Shown in pieces: positions 13,831 to 22,227 of a DNA stretch of 22,227 nt. Every line of letters begins with the position of its first letter. The first letter of the stretch is position 1. The position numbers and the translations under genes were made by a program. The notes beneath the pieces are model-generated. The model did not search any database and had not been told where the DNA came from. It saw nothing but the letters and a program-made list of their open reading frames with translations. Origin of the DNA: Fimenecus sp045602655 (GTDB lineage: Bacteria > Bacillota > Clostridia > Oscillospirales > Acutalibacteraceae); NCBI GenBank assembly GCA_045602655.1, contig JAZSBY010000006.1, positions 1 to 22,227 of the forward strand. Reading direction: 5' to 3'.

Positions 13831-15777
13831 TTACACATTTTCATCATTTTCAGTTGTTTCTGCATTTTCAACAGTATCTTCAACAATGATTTCTTCTATT
13901 GGTATGATAGCATCTTCAATCTTATCCTCAGGTAAAGCACCTGTTGTCATAAGGGATTCAAACTGCTCTTTGTCAATTTTCTCTAACTTGATAAGAGCCT
14001 CTGAAACAATATGAAGTTGGTCAATATGCTCTTTGAGAATTGCTTCTGTTCTCTTATAAGCATCGTTTATAATCTTTTCAACTTCCTCATCAATTACAGC
14101 TGCAACTGTTTCAGAGTAGTTTCTTGTATGAGTATAATTCTTGCCAAGGAAAACCTCGTCATTATCTGAACCGAATGCGATTGGTCCCAGTTTTTCACTC
14201 ATACCGTATTTTGTAATCATATTCCTTGCTGTTTCAGTTGCACGCTGAATATCATTTGATGCACCGGTTGAAATGTCGTTAAAGATAATCTGTTCTGCTA
14301 CGCGACCACCCAAAAGTGACACAATATCATCAAGCATTCGTGATTTAAGCATATGTGTCTTATCCTGCTCAGGTGTATAAAGTGTAAAGCCTGCTGCCAT
14401 TCCACGAGGAACAATTGAAATATGAGTAACAGGGTCCTGATTTTCAAGATAGTAAGATGAAATTGCGTGACCTGCTTCGTGATATGCAGTAATCTTCTTA
14501 TCTTTTTCTGAAATCTTACGGGATTTCTTTTCACTACCTACAACAACCTTCATTGTTGCCTCTTCAATTTCATCCATTGTGATTGCCATCTTCTTACGCT
14601 TTGCTGCAAGAAGTGCTGCTTCGTTGAGAAGATTTTCAAGGTCTGCACCTGTAAATCCAACAGTTGTTGCAGCAATCTGGTGCAAGTCAACATCCGGTGC
14701 CAATGGCTTATTCCTTGCGTGGACTTTCAAAATATCTTCTCTGCCCTTGACATCGGGATAGCCAACTGTCACCTGACGGTCAAAACGGCCCGGACGAAGT
14801 AAAGCGGGGTCAAGAATATCAGGACGGTTAGTTGCTGCAATAACGATTACGCCTTCATTAGCACCGAAGCCATCCATTTCAACAAGCAACTGATTGAGTG
14901 TCTGTTCACGCTCGTCGTGTCCGCCACCCATACCTGCACCACGGTGACGACCTACTGCATCAATTTCATCAATAAAAATAATTGATGGTTGATTTTTCTT
15001 TGCCTCTTTAAACAAATCACGCACACGGGAAGCACCGACACCAACATACATTTCAACAAAGTCCGAACCTGAAATTGAGAAGAACGGTGCATTTGCCTCA
15101 CCTGCAACTGCACGAGCAAGAAGTGTTTTACCTGTGCCGGGAGGGCCGACTAAAAGCACACCCTTTGGAATTCTTGCACCTAAACTTGAGAAGTCATTTG
15201 GGTTTTTCAAGAATTCAACAATTTCCGTAAGCTCTTCTTTTTCTTCGTCAGCACCTGCAACATCCTTAAATGTTACTTTTTTACTTTCGTCGTCAGCACG
15301 TTTTACTCTTGCCTTACCAAAACTCATAGCACGGTTGTTTTCGCTTGTAATTGAACTGCTCATTTTCTTGAACATTACAGCCATAAGAATAACAAGACCG
15401 ATTGTTAAAAGTGCTGATGGTAAAATGCTGAGTAACCAGGAATTAGATGTTCCTGCTTCATAATTATACTTAATTGGTGTGTCAGGGTTTGCCTTGTTAT
15501 ATTCACGCACCATACTATGAACATCTTCATAGAACATATTTACATTAGGAACAGTATATTCATATTCCTTTGTATCATCTTTGAGTTTATAGGTCATAGC
15601 ACCGCTGTTCATATTAACAGTATATTCTGTAACCTGACCCTTATCGAAATACTCAACAATCTGATAATACTGCAGTTTTTCTTTTGCTTCTGCACCCATA
15701 TACGCCATAACAACACCTATGCAAAGCAAAGGTATAAGTATATATGGAATAAGTGTTTTCCAGTTAATTTTTTTCAA
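13831..15777 (-). CDS. ftsH: ATP-dependent zinc metalloprotease FtsH
   Basis: FtsH is a membrane-anchored AAA+ protease that degrades unstable or misassembled membrane and regulatory proteins. It has two N-terminal transmembrane segments (about 8-26 and 113-136) flanking an extracytoplasmic domain, Walker A GPPGTGKT (about 211-218), Walker B SIIFIDEIDAVG, the SRH region ATNRPDILDPALLRPGRFDR and the zinc site HEAGH (about 433-437). An acidic C-terminal tail is rich in Glu and Ile. I prefer the TTG at 15777: AGGAG lies upstream of it, whereas the GTG at 15789 overlaps that same AGGAG and would have no ribosome binding site; using it adds four residues. It follows hpt closely, matching the conserved tilS-hpt-ftsH order, and ends at a strong terminator. 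Confidence 0.97.
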   Translation of the reverse strand: MKKINWKTLIPYILIPLLCIGVVMAYMGAEAKEKLQYYQIVEYFDKGQVTEYTVNMNSGAMTYKLKDDTKEYEYTVPNVNMFYEDVHSMVREYNKANPDTPIKYNYEAGTSNSWLLSILPSALLTIGLVILMAVMFKKMSSSITSENNRAMSFGKARVKRADDESKKVTFKDVAGADEEKEELTEIVEFLKNPNDFSSLGARIPKGVLLVGPPGTGKTLLARAVAGEANAPFFSISGSDFVEMYVGVGASRVRDLFKEAKKNQPSIIFIDEIDAVGRHRGAGMGGGHDEREQTLNQLLVEMDGFGANEGVIVIAATNRPDILDPALLRPGRFDRQVTVGYPDVKGREDILKVHARNKPLAPDVDLHQIAATTVGFTGADLENLLNEAALLAAKRKKMAITMDEIEEATMKVVVGSEKKSRKISEKDKKITAYHEAGHAISSYYLENQDPVTHISIVPRGMAAGFTLYTPEQDKTHMLKSRMLDDIVSLLGGRVAEQIIFNDISTGASNDIQRATETARNMITKYGMSEKLGPIAFGSDNDEVFLGKNYTHTRNYSETVAAVIDEEVEKIINDAYKRTEAILKEHIDQLHIVSEALIKLEKIDKEQFESLMTTGALPEDKIEDAIIPIEEIIVEDTVENAETTENDENV

Positions 15778-15795
15778 GTTTATGTTCACTCCTGT

Positions 15796-16335
15796 TTATT
15801 CATATACCGCAGGTTTCAAAGCACCTATAAAAGGTAAATTTCTGTATTTTTCGTTAAAGTCCAAGCCATAGCCTACAACAAAGGCATCGGGAATCTGTGC
15901 ACCTGCATAATCAGCCTTGACGTTTGCTTTTCTTCTTTCAGGTTTATCAAGTAAGGTGCATATTTTTACACTCTTCGGATTTCTTGCTGAAAGAACTTTT
16001 ATAAGATATTCAAGTGTTACGCCACTGTCAAGAATATCCTCAACGATAAGCAAATCAGCACCCTCAACAACATCAGTATCAAGGTCCTTGATAATTTTTA
16101 CAACACCCGATGTTTTTGTACCTGCACCGTAGCTTGAAACTGACATAAAGTCAATAGTGCAAGGAAGTTTAATTTCTCGCATAAGGTCTGCCATAAAAAT
16201 CACGGAACCCTTAAGCACACTCACAAGCACAAGATTCTTATCTTTATAATCCCTTGTTATTTCTTCACCAAGTTTTTTTACTATTTCGCTTAACTCTTTC
16301 TCTGATAACAATACTCTATCAATATCGTTAATCAT
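15796..16335 (-). CDS. hpt: Hypoxanthine phosphoribosyltransferase
   Basis: This purine salvage enzyme converts hypoxanthine or guanine plus PRPP to IMP or GMP. The 179-residue length is typical. Key motifs are VSVLKGSVIFMADL (about 38-51), the flexible-loop SSYG region (67-70), the PRPP-binding VEDILDSGVTLEY (98-110) and the C-terminal DFNEKYRNLPFIGALK. Its ATG overlaps the end of tilS by eight bases and is preceded by AGGTGGGG, implying translational coupling. In Bacillus and Clostridia TilS and Hpt are neighbours and interact functionally with FtsH expression. Confidence 0.96.
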   Translation of the reverse strand: MINDIDRVLLSEKELSEIVKKLGEEITRDYKDKNLVLVSVLKGSVIFMADLMREIKLPCTIDFMSVSSYGAGTKTSGVVKIIKDLDTDVVEGADLLIVEDILDSGVTLEYLIKVLSARNPKSVKICTLLDKPERRKANVKADYAGAQIPDAFVVGYGLDFNEKYRNLPFIGALKPAVYE

Positions 16336-17668
16336 TATTTTTCCCCACCTTTGAAATATTTATATATGTTTTTGTGTCTTTATCGGGTTTACAACGATTT
16401 GCGACACCAAAATATTCCGTCCACACGATACCTTCGTTATCAGAAAGTATCAACATTTCACCACGATTGCGATTTTCGGTTTTATTTTCATTAAAAAGCT
16501 TTTTCAATGTTTTATTGGGTCTTTTGGGTAACTGATAAGAGTCCCCATCACGACGATTTCTGAAAATCGCATCGACTGATATTTTATCGTAATCTATAAA
16601 ACTTTCTATATCTTTTTTATTAACATTTTGTAAATCTTTTTGTGAATAAAAGTTTATTTCGTACTCACCATAGGGTGTCATAATTTCTTTACGGTTAAAA
16701 ACGAACTCGATTTCAAAATACTCTGCTTTCGGAAACTTGCCGAAAAACATTTTATTGCGTTCAACATTAACCGTTACGAAGCCACCAACATCTGTACTGC
16801 CACCATTTTCAACAATTCCCGTAACAGCATCTATATGCTCTCGGCTGATATTTTGGGCATTATTCTCTTTTAAAATCAAAGAAACAACCTGATTTTTTAA
16901 CGCTCTATGCTCATTTTCGAAAATACTGCAATCATAATATCCGTTGCATCTGGATTTTTCCAATAAATCAAGTGCAACACTCGTTATATAATCCTTTGAG
17001 GCATTAAGGGAATCGTTGCATCTTGAAAATGCCTTGTCAAATGACGGATTTAATTCAAAAAGTTGAGGCAATATATTATGACGGATTTTGTTTCTTGTGT
17101 AATCGTCACTTAGATTTGTACTGTCAGTAACAAATTCCAAGCCGTTTTCCTCGATATACCCCTCAATCTCTGCTCTTGTTGAGTCAAGTAATGGTCTTAT
17201 ATAAATATCTCTTACATAAGGAATTCCGCATAATCCTGAAAGAGATGCACCACGGGATAGATTGAAGATAAAAGTTTCAATATTATCGTTTAAATTGTGT
17301 GCAGTAGCAATTAAATCGCAACCTGACTTTGCAAATAAATCATATCGGATGCGTCTTGCACATTCTTCAATGCTCTCCCCTGTTTTTTGTGCCTGACCCG
17401 GAACATCAGCTTTGTATGAGATAAACTCAATGTTATTTCTTTTGCAGAAATCACGACAAAATTCCAAATCCCTGTCCGCTTCGTCACCACGGATACCGTG
17501 ATGAATATGTATTGCTTTTAACTCTTTAATTCCGAGTTTTTCCTTGTTTTTCAAGAGGATATGTGCAAGGCAAACTGAATCCGCACCACCTGAAAGTCCG
17601 ATTCCAACTGTACTACCCTTTGAAATCATCCGATGCGATGTTATTGTTTTAATAACCTTATCTGTCAT
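16328..17668 (-). CDS. tilS: tRNA(Ile)-lysidine synthase TilS
   Basis: TilS ligates lysine to C34 of the CAU-anticodon tRNA-Ile, switching it from methionine to isoleucine and allowing AUA decoding; it is essential. The 446-residue protein has the N-type ATP pyrophosphatase P-loop SGGADS (26-31), HIHHGIRGDEADRDLEFC and the ATAHNLNDNIETFIFNLSRG segment. The C-terminal TilS domain (about 370-440, RNRRDGDSYQLPKR...NKTLKKLF) makes it the longer form. It overlaps the 3' end of dnaB by 11 bases with AAGGA upstream and overlaps hpt by eight bases, so this stretch is tightly co-translated. Confidence 0.95.
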   Translation of the reverse strand: MTDKVIKTITSHRMISKGSTVGIGLSGGADSVCLAHILLKNKEKLGIKELKAIHIHHGIRGDEADRDLEFCRDFCKRNNIEFISYKADVPGQAQKTGESIEECARRIRYDLFAKSGCDLIATAHNLNDNIETFIFNLSRGASLSGLCGIPYVRDIYIRPLLDSTRAEIEGYIEENGLEFVTDSTNLSDDYTRNKIRHNILPQLFELNPSFDKAFSRCNDSLNASKDYITSVALDLLEKSRCNGYYDCSIFENEHRALKNQVVSLILKENNAQNISREHIDAVTGIVENGGSTDVGGFVTVNVERNKMFFGKFPKAEYFEIEFVFNRKEIMTPYGEYEINFYSQKDLQNVNKKDIESFIDYDKISVDAIFRNRRDGDSYQLPKRPNKTLKKLFNENKTENRNRGEMLILSDNEGIVWTEYFGVANRCKPDKDTKTYINISKVGKNND

Positions 17669-19034
17669 CTTTTATCCTTTCAAGTGTTGAAAACATTGTA
17701 AATTCAGGATTCCACGCCACTTTAACAGTTTCTGTTGAGCCGTGTCGGTTTTTACCAACAATAACCTCAGCAATATTTGCAGATTCTGTATCTGAATCTT
17801 CCTCATTATTCTTGTAATAATCCTCACGATGAAGCATAAGAACAATGTCCGCATCCTGCTCGATTGTACCTGATTCACGAAGGTCAGTCATCTGTGGACG
17901 ATGGTCGTTTGAATTCTTTGCAACGCCACGGGACAACTGTGAACAAGTAACGACGGGAATATTAAGGTCTTTTGCCATCATTTTAAGTCCACGAGTAATT
18001 TCAGAAACTTCATTTACACGATTTTCTGAACGCTTTGTGCCTGACATAAGCTGAAGGTAGTCAATTACAATACAGTCAACATCCTTCATACGAAGTGCAC
18101 GGGCTTTCATCTCGTTAACATTGATATTTGCCTGGTCATCAAAGTAAAGTTCACAATTGACAAGATTCTGGAGAGCAAGTCCTAATTTTTCCCAGTCAGA
18201 ATCAGTTATATCACCTGTTCTTAATTTGTTACTGATAATTCTTGCCTCAGTAGAGATAATACGCTGTGCAAGTTGTTCTTTTGACATTTCCAATGAGAAG
18301 AAAAGAACCTTTCTGCCCCTCATTGCAATATTTCGTGCAACATTAAGAGCAAAACTTGTTTTACCCATAGCAGGACGAGCACCGATAACAATAAAGTCTG
18401 AACGGTGGAATCCACCACCCAAAACCTTATCAAGATAGGAAAAGCCTGTTGGGATACCTATGTATTTTTCTTTTTCCTGCGGGTCAGCACTGCCAAGTTT
18501 TTTAAGTCTTTCAAAAACATCTGACATAATAATATCGCTGACCTTTGCAGGACCTGACACATTCTTACCACGACGGATATCATAGATTTTCTGCTCTGCT
18601 AAATTGAGAAGATGGTCCGGAGATTCTGTTCCGTCACTTGTTTTTTCAAGAATTTCACGAGCAGTAAGCATCAAAGTACGAAGATAGTACTTTTCAATGA
18701 TGATTTTAATGTATGACTCAACATTTTTTGTAGAAGGAACTGCATCGGCAATTTTCATAAGGTATGTTTTTCCGCCGATATCGTCATATACGCCTTCTTT
18801 TTTCAATTCTTCAAGCACAACAAGAGGGTCAATTCTGCCCCCCATTGTATCAATATTAAGAATTGCTGTATAAATTGCCTTATGCTGCGGAAGATAAAGA
18901 TGGTCAATCTTAAGCATATCTGAAACAGTTGGCAAACACTCAGGTTCCTTTAAAATTGAACCAAGAACTGCCTGCTCTGCATCTAAACTATAAGGCAAAT
19001 TTAAATTTCCAGAAGCCATTAAATTGCTTTCCAT
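17658..19034 (-). CDS. dnaB: Replicative DNA helicase DnaB
   Basis: DnaB is the hexameric replication-fork helicase (DnaC in Bacillus naming). The 458 residues include the N-terminal primase-interacting domain (about 12-110, PYSLDAEQAVLGSIL), a linker, and the RecA-like ATPase domain with Walker A GARPAMGKTS (218-227), FFSLEMSKEQLAQRI, Walker B IVIDYLQLM, SQLSRGVAKNSNDHRPQMTDLRESG and DIVLMLHRE. No intein is present, although this gene is a common intein site. The ATG has GGAG eight bases upstream. It lies 14 bases after rplI and overlaps tilS; rplI-dnaB is a conserved pair. Confidence 0.97.
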   Translation of the reverse strand: MESNLMASGNLNLPYSLDAEQAVLGSILKEPECLPTVSDMLKIDHLYLPQHKAIYTAILNIDTMGGRIDPLVVLEELKKEGVYDDIGGKTYLMKIADAVPSTKNVESYIKIIIEKYYLRTLMLTAREILEKTSDGTESPDHLLNLAEQKIYDIRRGKNVSGPAKVSDIIMSDVFERLKKLGSADPQEKEKYIGIPTGFSYLDKVLGGGFHRSDFIVIGARPAMGKTSFALNVARNIAMRGRKVLFFSLEMSKEQLAQRIISTEARIISNKLRTGDITDSDWEKLGLALQNLVNCELYFDDQANINVNEMKARALRMKDVDCIVIDYLQLMSGTKRSENRVNEVSEITRGLKMMAKDLNIPVVTCSQLSRGVAKNSNDHRPQMTDLRESGTIEQDADIVLMLHREDYYKNNEEDSDTESANIAEVIVGKNRHGSTETVKVAWNPEFTMFSTLERIKDDR

Positions 19035-19048
19035 ATTATTCGCTCCAA

Positions 19049-19489
19049 TTATTCGCCGACCATTACTGTCATTTCGGCTACAATATTTGTATAAAGTTTA
19101 ACTTCAATTTTAAATGACCCGAAAGTTTTAATATCGTCCATTGAGATTTTTCTTTTGTCAACCTTAACTGCAAACTGCTTTGTGATTTCTGCTGCCACCT
19201 CTTTTGATGTAACAGAACCAAAGAGTTTGCCGTTATTACCTGCTTTTGCAGTAATTTTTATAACCTTACCCTGCAATTTTGCCTTTGACTCATTTGCAGC
19301 AGCAACCTCAACATCAATTTTATGTTGATTTGACTGTTCACGATTACGAAGTTCTGTAAGGCTCTGTGCATTTGCCTCAACTGCAAGTCCCTTTGGGAAA
19401 AGGAAATTACGAGCATAACCGTCTGATGCTTTTACCTTTTCACCTTTTTTACCTAAACCTTTAACATCTGCTTTCAAAATAACATCCAT
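19049..19489 (-). CDS. rplI: 50S ribosomal protein L9
   Basis: L9 binds near the L1 stalk and extends between ribosomes, helping to maintain reading frame. The 146-residue protein starts MDVILKADVKGLGKKGEKV, includes the signature GYARNFLFPKGLAVEA, then a long connecting helix (about 50-75) and a C-terminal rRNA-binding domain (GKLFGSVTSKEVAAEI). GAGG precedes the ATG. It lies 15 bases after gdpP and 14 before dnaB, the widespread gdpP-rplI-dnaB arrangement. Confidence 0.96.
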   Translation of the reverse strand: MDVILKADVKGLGKKGEKVKASDGYARNFLFPKGLAVEANAQSLTELRNREQSNQHKIDVEVAAANESKAKLQGKVIKITAKAGNNGKLFGSVTSKEVAAEITKQFAVKVDKRKISMDDIKTFGSFKIEVKLYTNIVAEMTVMVGE

Positions 19490-19504
19490 TATATTTTCCT
19501 CACT

Positions 19505-21496
19505 TTACACAAATTTATCGATTGCACATTTAAGCTGTGCGATTGCATTTTCCATATTTTCACCCGAAAGTTGAGCTGCAGCCATTGTCTGATGACCTCC
19601 GCCACCCATTTCTTCCATTACCAACTGAACATTGATGTCCCCGTAAGAACGAGCTGAAACATTAACAACACCATCTGTTATGAACAAAACAAAAGCTCCG
19701 TTTACACCGTCAATGTTTAAAAGTTCGTCCGCTGCCTGGCTTGCAACAATTCTTATATTTTCAGTATTGCGGTCAACAATACCGATGGCACAATTCTTAT
19801 ATGCACCCGAACTTTTAATAACCTCACTCTTTGCTTTTTGTGTATCCATACTGTTTGCAAATAACTGTTTGACGGCAACTGTATCAGCACCCAGAGAGCG
19901 AAGGTAAGCAGCCGCCTCAAAGGTACGGACACCTGTTTTCATTACAAAATTCTTTGTATCAAGAGTAATACCCGACATAAGTGCCTCTGCACAAACCTTA
20001 GGAACGGGAATGTCCACATCAATATACTGAATAAGTTCTGTAACCATTTCAGATGCAGAAGAAGAATAAGGCTCATGGAAGAAAATAACTGCCTTATTTA
20101 TGTGGTCAACAGTTTTTCTATGATGGTCAATCACAACAATTTTGTCCACCATATCAAACAATTCAGGCATTTCAAGGAAACTTTGTCTGTGTGTATCAAC
20201 TATCACCAACAGGGTTTTCTCACTTATATATTCGTCTACATCCTCAGGTTCAATTAAAAGGTTATCAAGTCCGCTTGAAATGAGGTGTTTAGCAAGTGGC
20301 ATAGCCAATGTGGTTTTTGATGACATTACAATTTTTGCATCCTTACTCAAAGCATTACAAATCGTCGCAACACCTGTGGCAGAACCTAACGCATCCAAAT
20401 CAGCAAAGCGATGTCCCATTATGAGTATGTTGTCGCTTGTTTTAATTAGCTCTTTAATTGCAGAAGCAATCATTCTTGTTCTTGTTTTATTTCGTTTTTC
20501 AACGCCCTTTGAAACGCCACCAAAGAATTCATATTCTCCGTTATGTGGCTTGACAGCAACCTGGTCACCGCCTCTGCCCATTGCCATATCAAGGGCTTTT
20601 CGTGCAATTTTTTCACATTGAGGAAGGTTTTCACCTAATCCCGCACCTATGGATATAGTCAAACCAATGGTTTTTCCCTCGTATGTATATGCACGCACCT
20701 TAGATAAAACGGAAAACTTATTTTCCATCATTTTAATTAAACTCTCTTTTTCGGCAAACACAAGAAATCTGTTATTCTGACCTTTTCGTAAGATACAATT
20801 ATATTCATTGAACCAGTTTTCAATTATTGTTTCAATATCTCCCAGAATTTCAGATTTCTGGCTGTCACGGAAATCATTTAAACTGTCATCAACACTGTCA
20901 AGGCTTATAATCATAAATACAGGACGGGTTGCCATATACGCAGACCTGTATTTTTTAAGCAAGGTGTCATCAACAAAGTACAGGGCGTGATAATCTGTAC
21001 CATTGTACTTAACAATGCTGGGATATGCTGTATATTTCTTTTTACCATAGGAACACTCAATAGAATTTCCTTCACTTATGGCTTTTGTGCCGTTACCTGA
21101 GGTGAATTGTTTAACATCATTACCTTCATAAAAACCATTTTCAATAAAAGTATTAAAAAACAGTTTATTGTACCAGACTACCGCATCGTTATCATCAAAA
21201 AGCACAACGGGTAACGGGAAGTTTTTCAGTCCATCCCCCTCTTCAGCAATAAGAAGCTTACTGTTCAAGGCATTTACTATATCCTCTAATTTTCTTTTTG
21301 ATACAATTCTTATAAAGAGGCTGACCAATAAAAGCAATAAAGTAAGAACGAGTCCAAGAATTCCTATTACCTTATTATATTTAAGCATAGCAAGGCTGAG
21401 CACAATACAAATAACAGTTGCAGGAATTGTTATGGGATATGCTTTCAATATGTTTTTTAATATTGTTTTTACTCGTCCTTCACCTTTATTTTTCAT
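19505..21496 (-). CDS. gdpP: Cyclic-di-AMP phosphodiesterase GdpP (DHH/DHHA1)
   Basis: GdpP hydrolyses the second messenger c-di-AMP, which governs potassium and osmolyte balance and cell-wall stress. The 663-residue protein has two transmembrane helices (about 17-36 and 43-65), a PAS-like domain (about 90-175), a degenerate GGDEF domain (about 190-320) lacking a GGDEF signature, a DHH phosphoesterase domain (MGHRFADLDALGS about 360-372; VDTHR; IDHHR about 456-460) and a DHHA1 domain with GGGGHQTMAA (about 631-640). All metal-ligand motifs look intact. I choose the ATG at 21496 because AAAAAGG lies just upstream; a GTG at 21502 is in frame but lacks a ribosome binding site. It is ten bases after rnj. 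Confidence 0.95.
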   Translation of the reverse strand: MKNKGEGRVKTILKNILKAYPITIPATVICIVLSLAMLKYNKVIGILGLVLTLLLLLVSLFIRIVSKRKLEDIVNALNSKLLIAEEGDGLKNFPLPVVLFDDNDAVVWYNKLFFNTFIENGFYEGNDVKQFTSGNGTKAISEGNSIECSYGKKKYTAYPSIVKYNGTDYHALYFVDDTLLKKYRSAYMATRPVFMIISLDSVDDSLNDFRDSQKSEILGDIETIIENWFNEYNCILRKGQNNRFLVFAEKESLIKMMENKFSVLSKVRAYTYEGKTIGLTISIGAGLGENLPQCEKIARKALDMAMGRGGDQVAVKPHNGEYEFFGGVSKGVEKRNKTRTRMIASAIKELIKTSDNILIMGHRFADLDALGSATGVATICNALSKDAKIVMSSKTTLAMPLAKHLISSGLDNLLIEPEDVDEYISEKTLLVIVDTHRQSFLEMPELFDMVDKIVVIDHHRKTVDHINKAVIFFHEPYSSSASEMVTELIQYIDVDIPVPKVCAEALMSGITLDTKNFVMKTGVRTFEAAAYLRSLGADTVAVKQLFANSMDTQKAKSEVIKSSGAYKNCAIGIVDRNTENIRIVASQAADELLNIDGVNGAFVLFITDGVVNVSARSYGDINVQLVMEEMGGGGHQTMAAAQLSGENMENAIAQLKCAIDKFV

Positions 21497-21506
21497 AAGC
21501 ACCTTT

Positions 21507-22227
21507 TTAAATAGTATTTATCAGCGGAATTACCATAGGATTACGCTTTGTTCTGTCGTATAAAAGTCGGGAAATATCGTCCCTTATTCTGTTTCTTATT
21601 GTACCCCACTCAATATGTCCTTCGTGGATACATTCATCAATTACAATCTGTGCAACAAGCTTTGCCTCTGCAATAAGTTGTTCGGAATCCCTTACATAGA
21701 CAAATCCGCGGGAAACAATATCGGGACCTGAAACCAACATTCCTGTTTCCCTTTCAATAACTACACTTATTATCATAAGTCCGTCTTCTGCAAGTCGCTT
21801 TCTCTCACGAATAACAGCACTACCGACATCACCCACACCATAACCGTCAACAAAAACCTTACCTGCCGGCACATCGGGTGCAATACTCATTTTTCTCTTT
21901 GTGAGTTCAACCTGCTTGCCATTGTCTGCAATATAGATGTTACCCGGTGTAATTCCCATACTTTCAGCAAGCTGGGCGTGGCTTCTTAAATGCTTTTGCT
22001 CACCGTGAACAGGAATGAAAAACTTTGGTTTTGCAAGGCTCATAATAAGGCGAAGCTCTTCCTGACAAGCGTGACCTGAAACGTGGACATCATACATTTT
22101 TTCGTAAACAACCTCTGCTCCACGCTTTAAAAGCTCGTCTACAACCTTACCAACGGTTTTTTCGTTACCGGGAATAGGTGTTGCAGAGATAATAACATAG
22201 TCACCTGTGCCGATTTCAACCCGTCTG
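21507..22227 (-). CDS. rnj: Ribonuclease J, C-terminal part (5' end beyond window)
   Basis: RNase J is a zinc-dependent metallo-beta-lactamase/beta-CASP nuclease with endonuclease and 5'-3' exonuclease activity in Gram-positive mRNA decay and rRNA maturation. The frame is open to the right edge. The visible 239 codons contain IISATPIPGNEKTVGKV, YDVHVSGHACQEELRLIM and FIPVHGEQKHLRSHA, the beta-CASP motifs with conserved histidines, then the C-terminal domain (DGYGVGDVGSAVIRERKRLAEDG, GFVYVRDSE). A short C-terminus ending IPLINTI suggests the compact form. The upstream catalytic HxHxDH motif lies outside the window. It precedes gdpP by ten bases. Confidence 0.95.
   Translation of the reverse strand, partial: RRVEIGTGDYVIISATPIPGNEKTVGKVVDELLKRGAEVVYEKMYDVHVSGHACQEELRLIMSLAKPKFFIPVHGEQKHLRSHAQLAESMGITPGNIYIADNGKQVELTKRKMSIAPDVPAGKVFVDGYGVGDVGSAVIRERKRLAEDGLMIISVVIERETGMLVSGPDIVSRGFVYVRDSEQLIAEAKLVAQIVIDECIHEGHIEWGTIRNRIRDDISRLLYDRTKRNPMVIPLINTI

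Noticed and set aside
15778..15789. GTG start for ftsH at 15789
   Set aside because: It overlaps the only Shine-Dalgarno-like AGGAG; the TTG at 15777 is better placed, although this is not certain.

Overview
The window looks like a chromosomal segment of a low-GC Gram-positive anaerobe, most likely class Clostridia and the Ruminococcus/Oscillospiraceae neighbourhood. This is inferred from AT-rich codon use, strong GGAGG-type ribosome binding sites, several TTG starts, intrinsic terminators after most units, a BspA-type repeat surface protein, a QueT vitamin transporter and the gene order rnj-gdpP-rplI-dnaB-tilS-hpt-ftsH. There are no phage genes, transposases, CRISPR arrays, tRNAs or rRNAs. 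Almost every gene can be assigned to a family.

Layout. Positions 1-1790 (minus strand) hold the start of the ribosomal/transcription operon rpmG-secE-nusG-rplK, read from a near-consensus promoter at 1759-1787. It has a structured leader before rpmG and a probable L1-binding leader before rplK. Next come a lipoprotein of unknown function (1884-2816, minus) and a compact plus-strand unit at 2995-3189 made of a promoter, a 35-codon ORF and a terminator. The plus-strand carA-carB pair (3278-7541) has its own promoter. It is followed by an Mbeg1-like (DUF2974) hydrolase and queT, the latter preceded by a probable preQ1-I riboswitch. A shared bidirectional terminator (9364-9393) separates queT from a convergent 746-residue BspA-like secreted protein (9403-11643, minus). 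A GC-rich modular inverted-repeat element (about 11716-11922) lies between the bspA promoter and the ilvB terminator. ilvB (11984-13690) and the long ftsH-hpt-tilS-dnaB-rplI-gdpP-rnj run (13831-22227) fill the rest, all on the minus strand.

How the genes work together. The first operon supplies ribosome, secretion and transcription-elongation parts. carAB makes carbamoyl phosphate for pyrimidines and arginine. queT imports a queuosine precursor under preQ1 control. The right-hand cluster combines RNA decay (RNase J), c-di-AMP turnover (GdpP), translation (L9), replication (DnaB), tRNA-Ile decoding (TilS), purine salvage (Hpt) and membrane proteolysis (FtsH).

The most notable observation is that CarA, the glutaminase subunit of carbamoyl-phosphate synthetase, has lost all three residues of its Cys-His-Glu triad (Gly244, Ile326, Asp328), while the reading frame is intact and CarB keeps its catalytic residues. 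This suggests an ammonia-dependent or otherwise non-canonical enzyme. Just upstream lies the small-ORF/terminator unit, whose stop codon overlaps the terminator stem. It is either an attenuation leader for carAB or an independent small gene. Both are candidates for undescribed biology.
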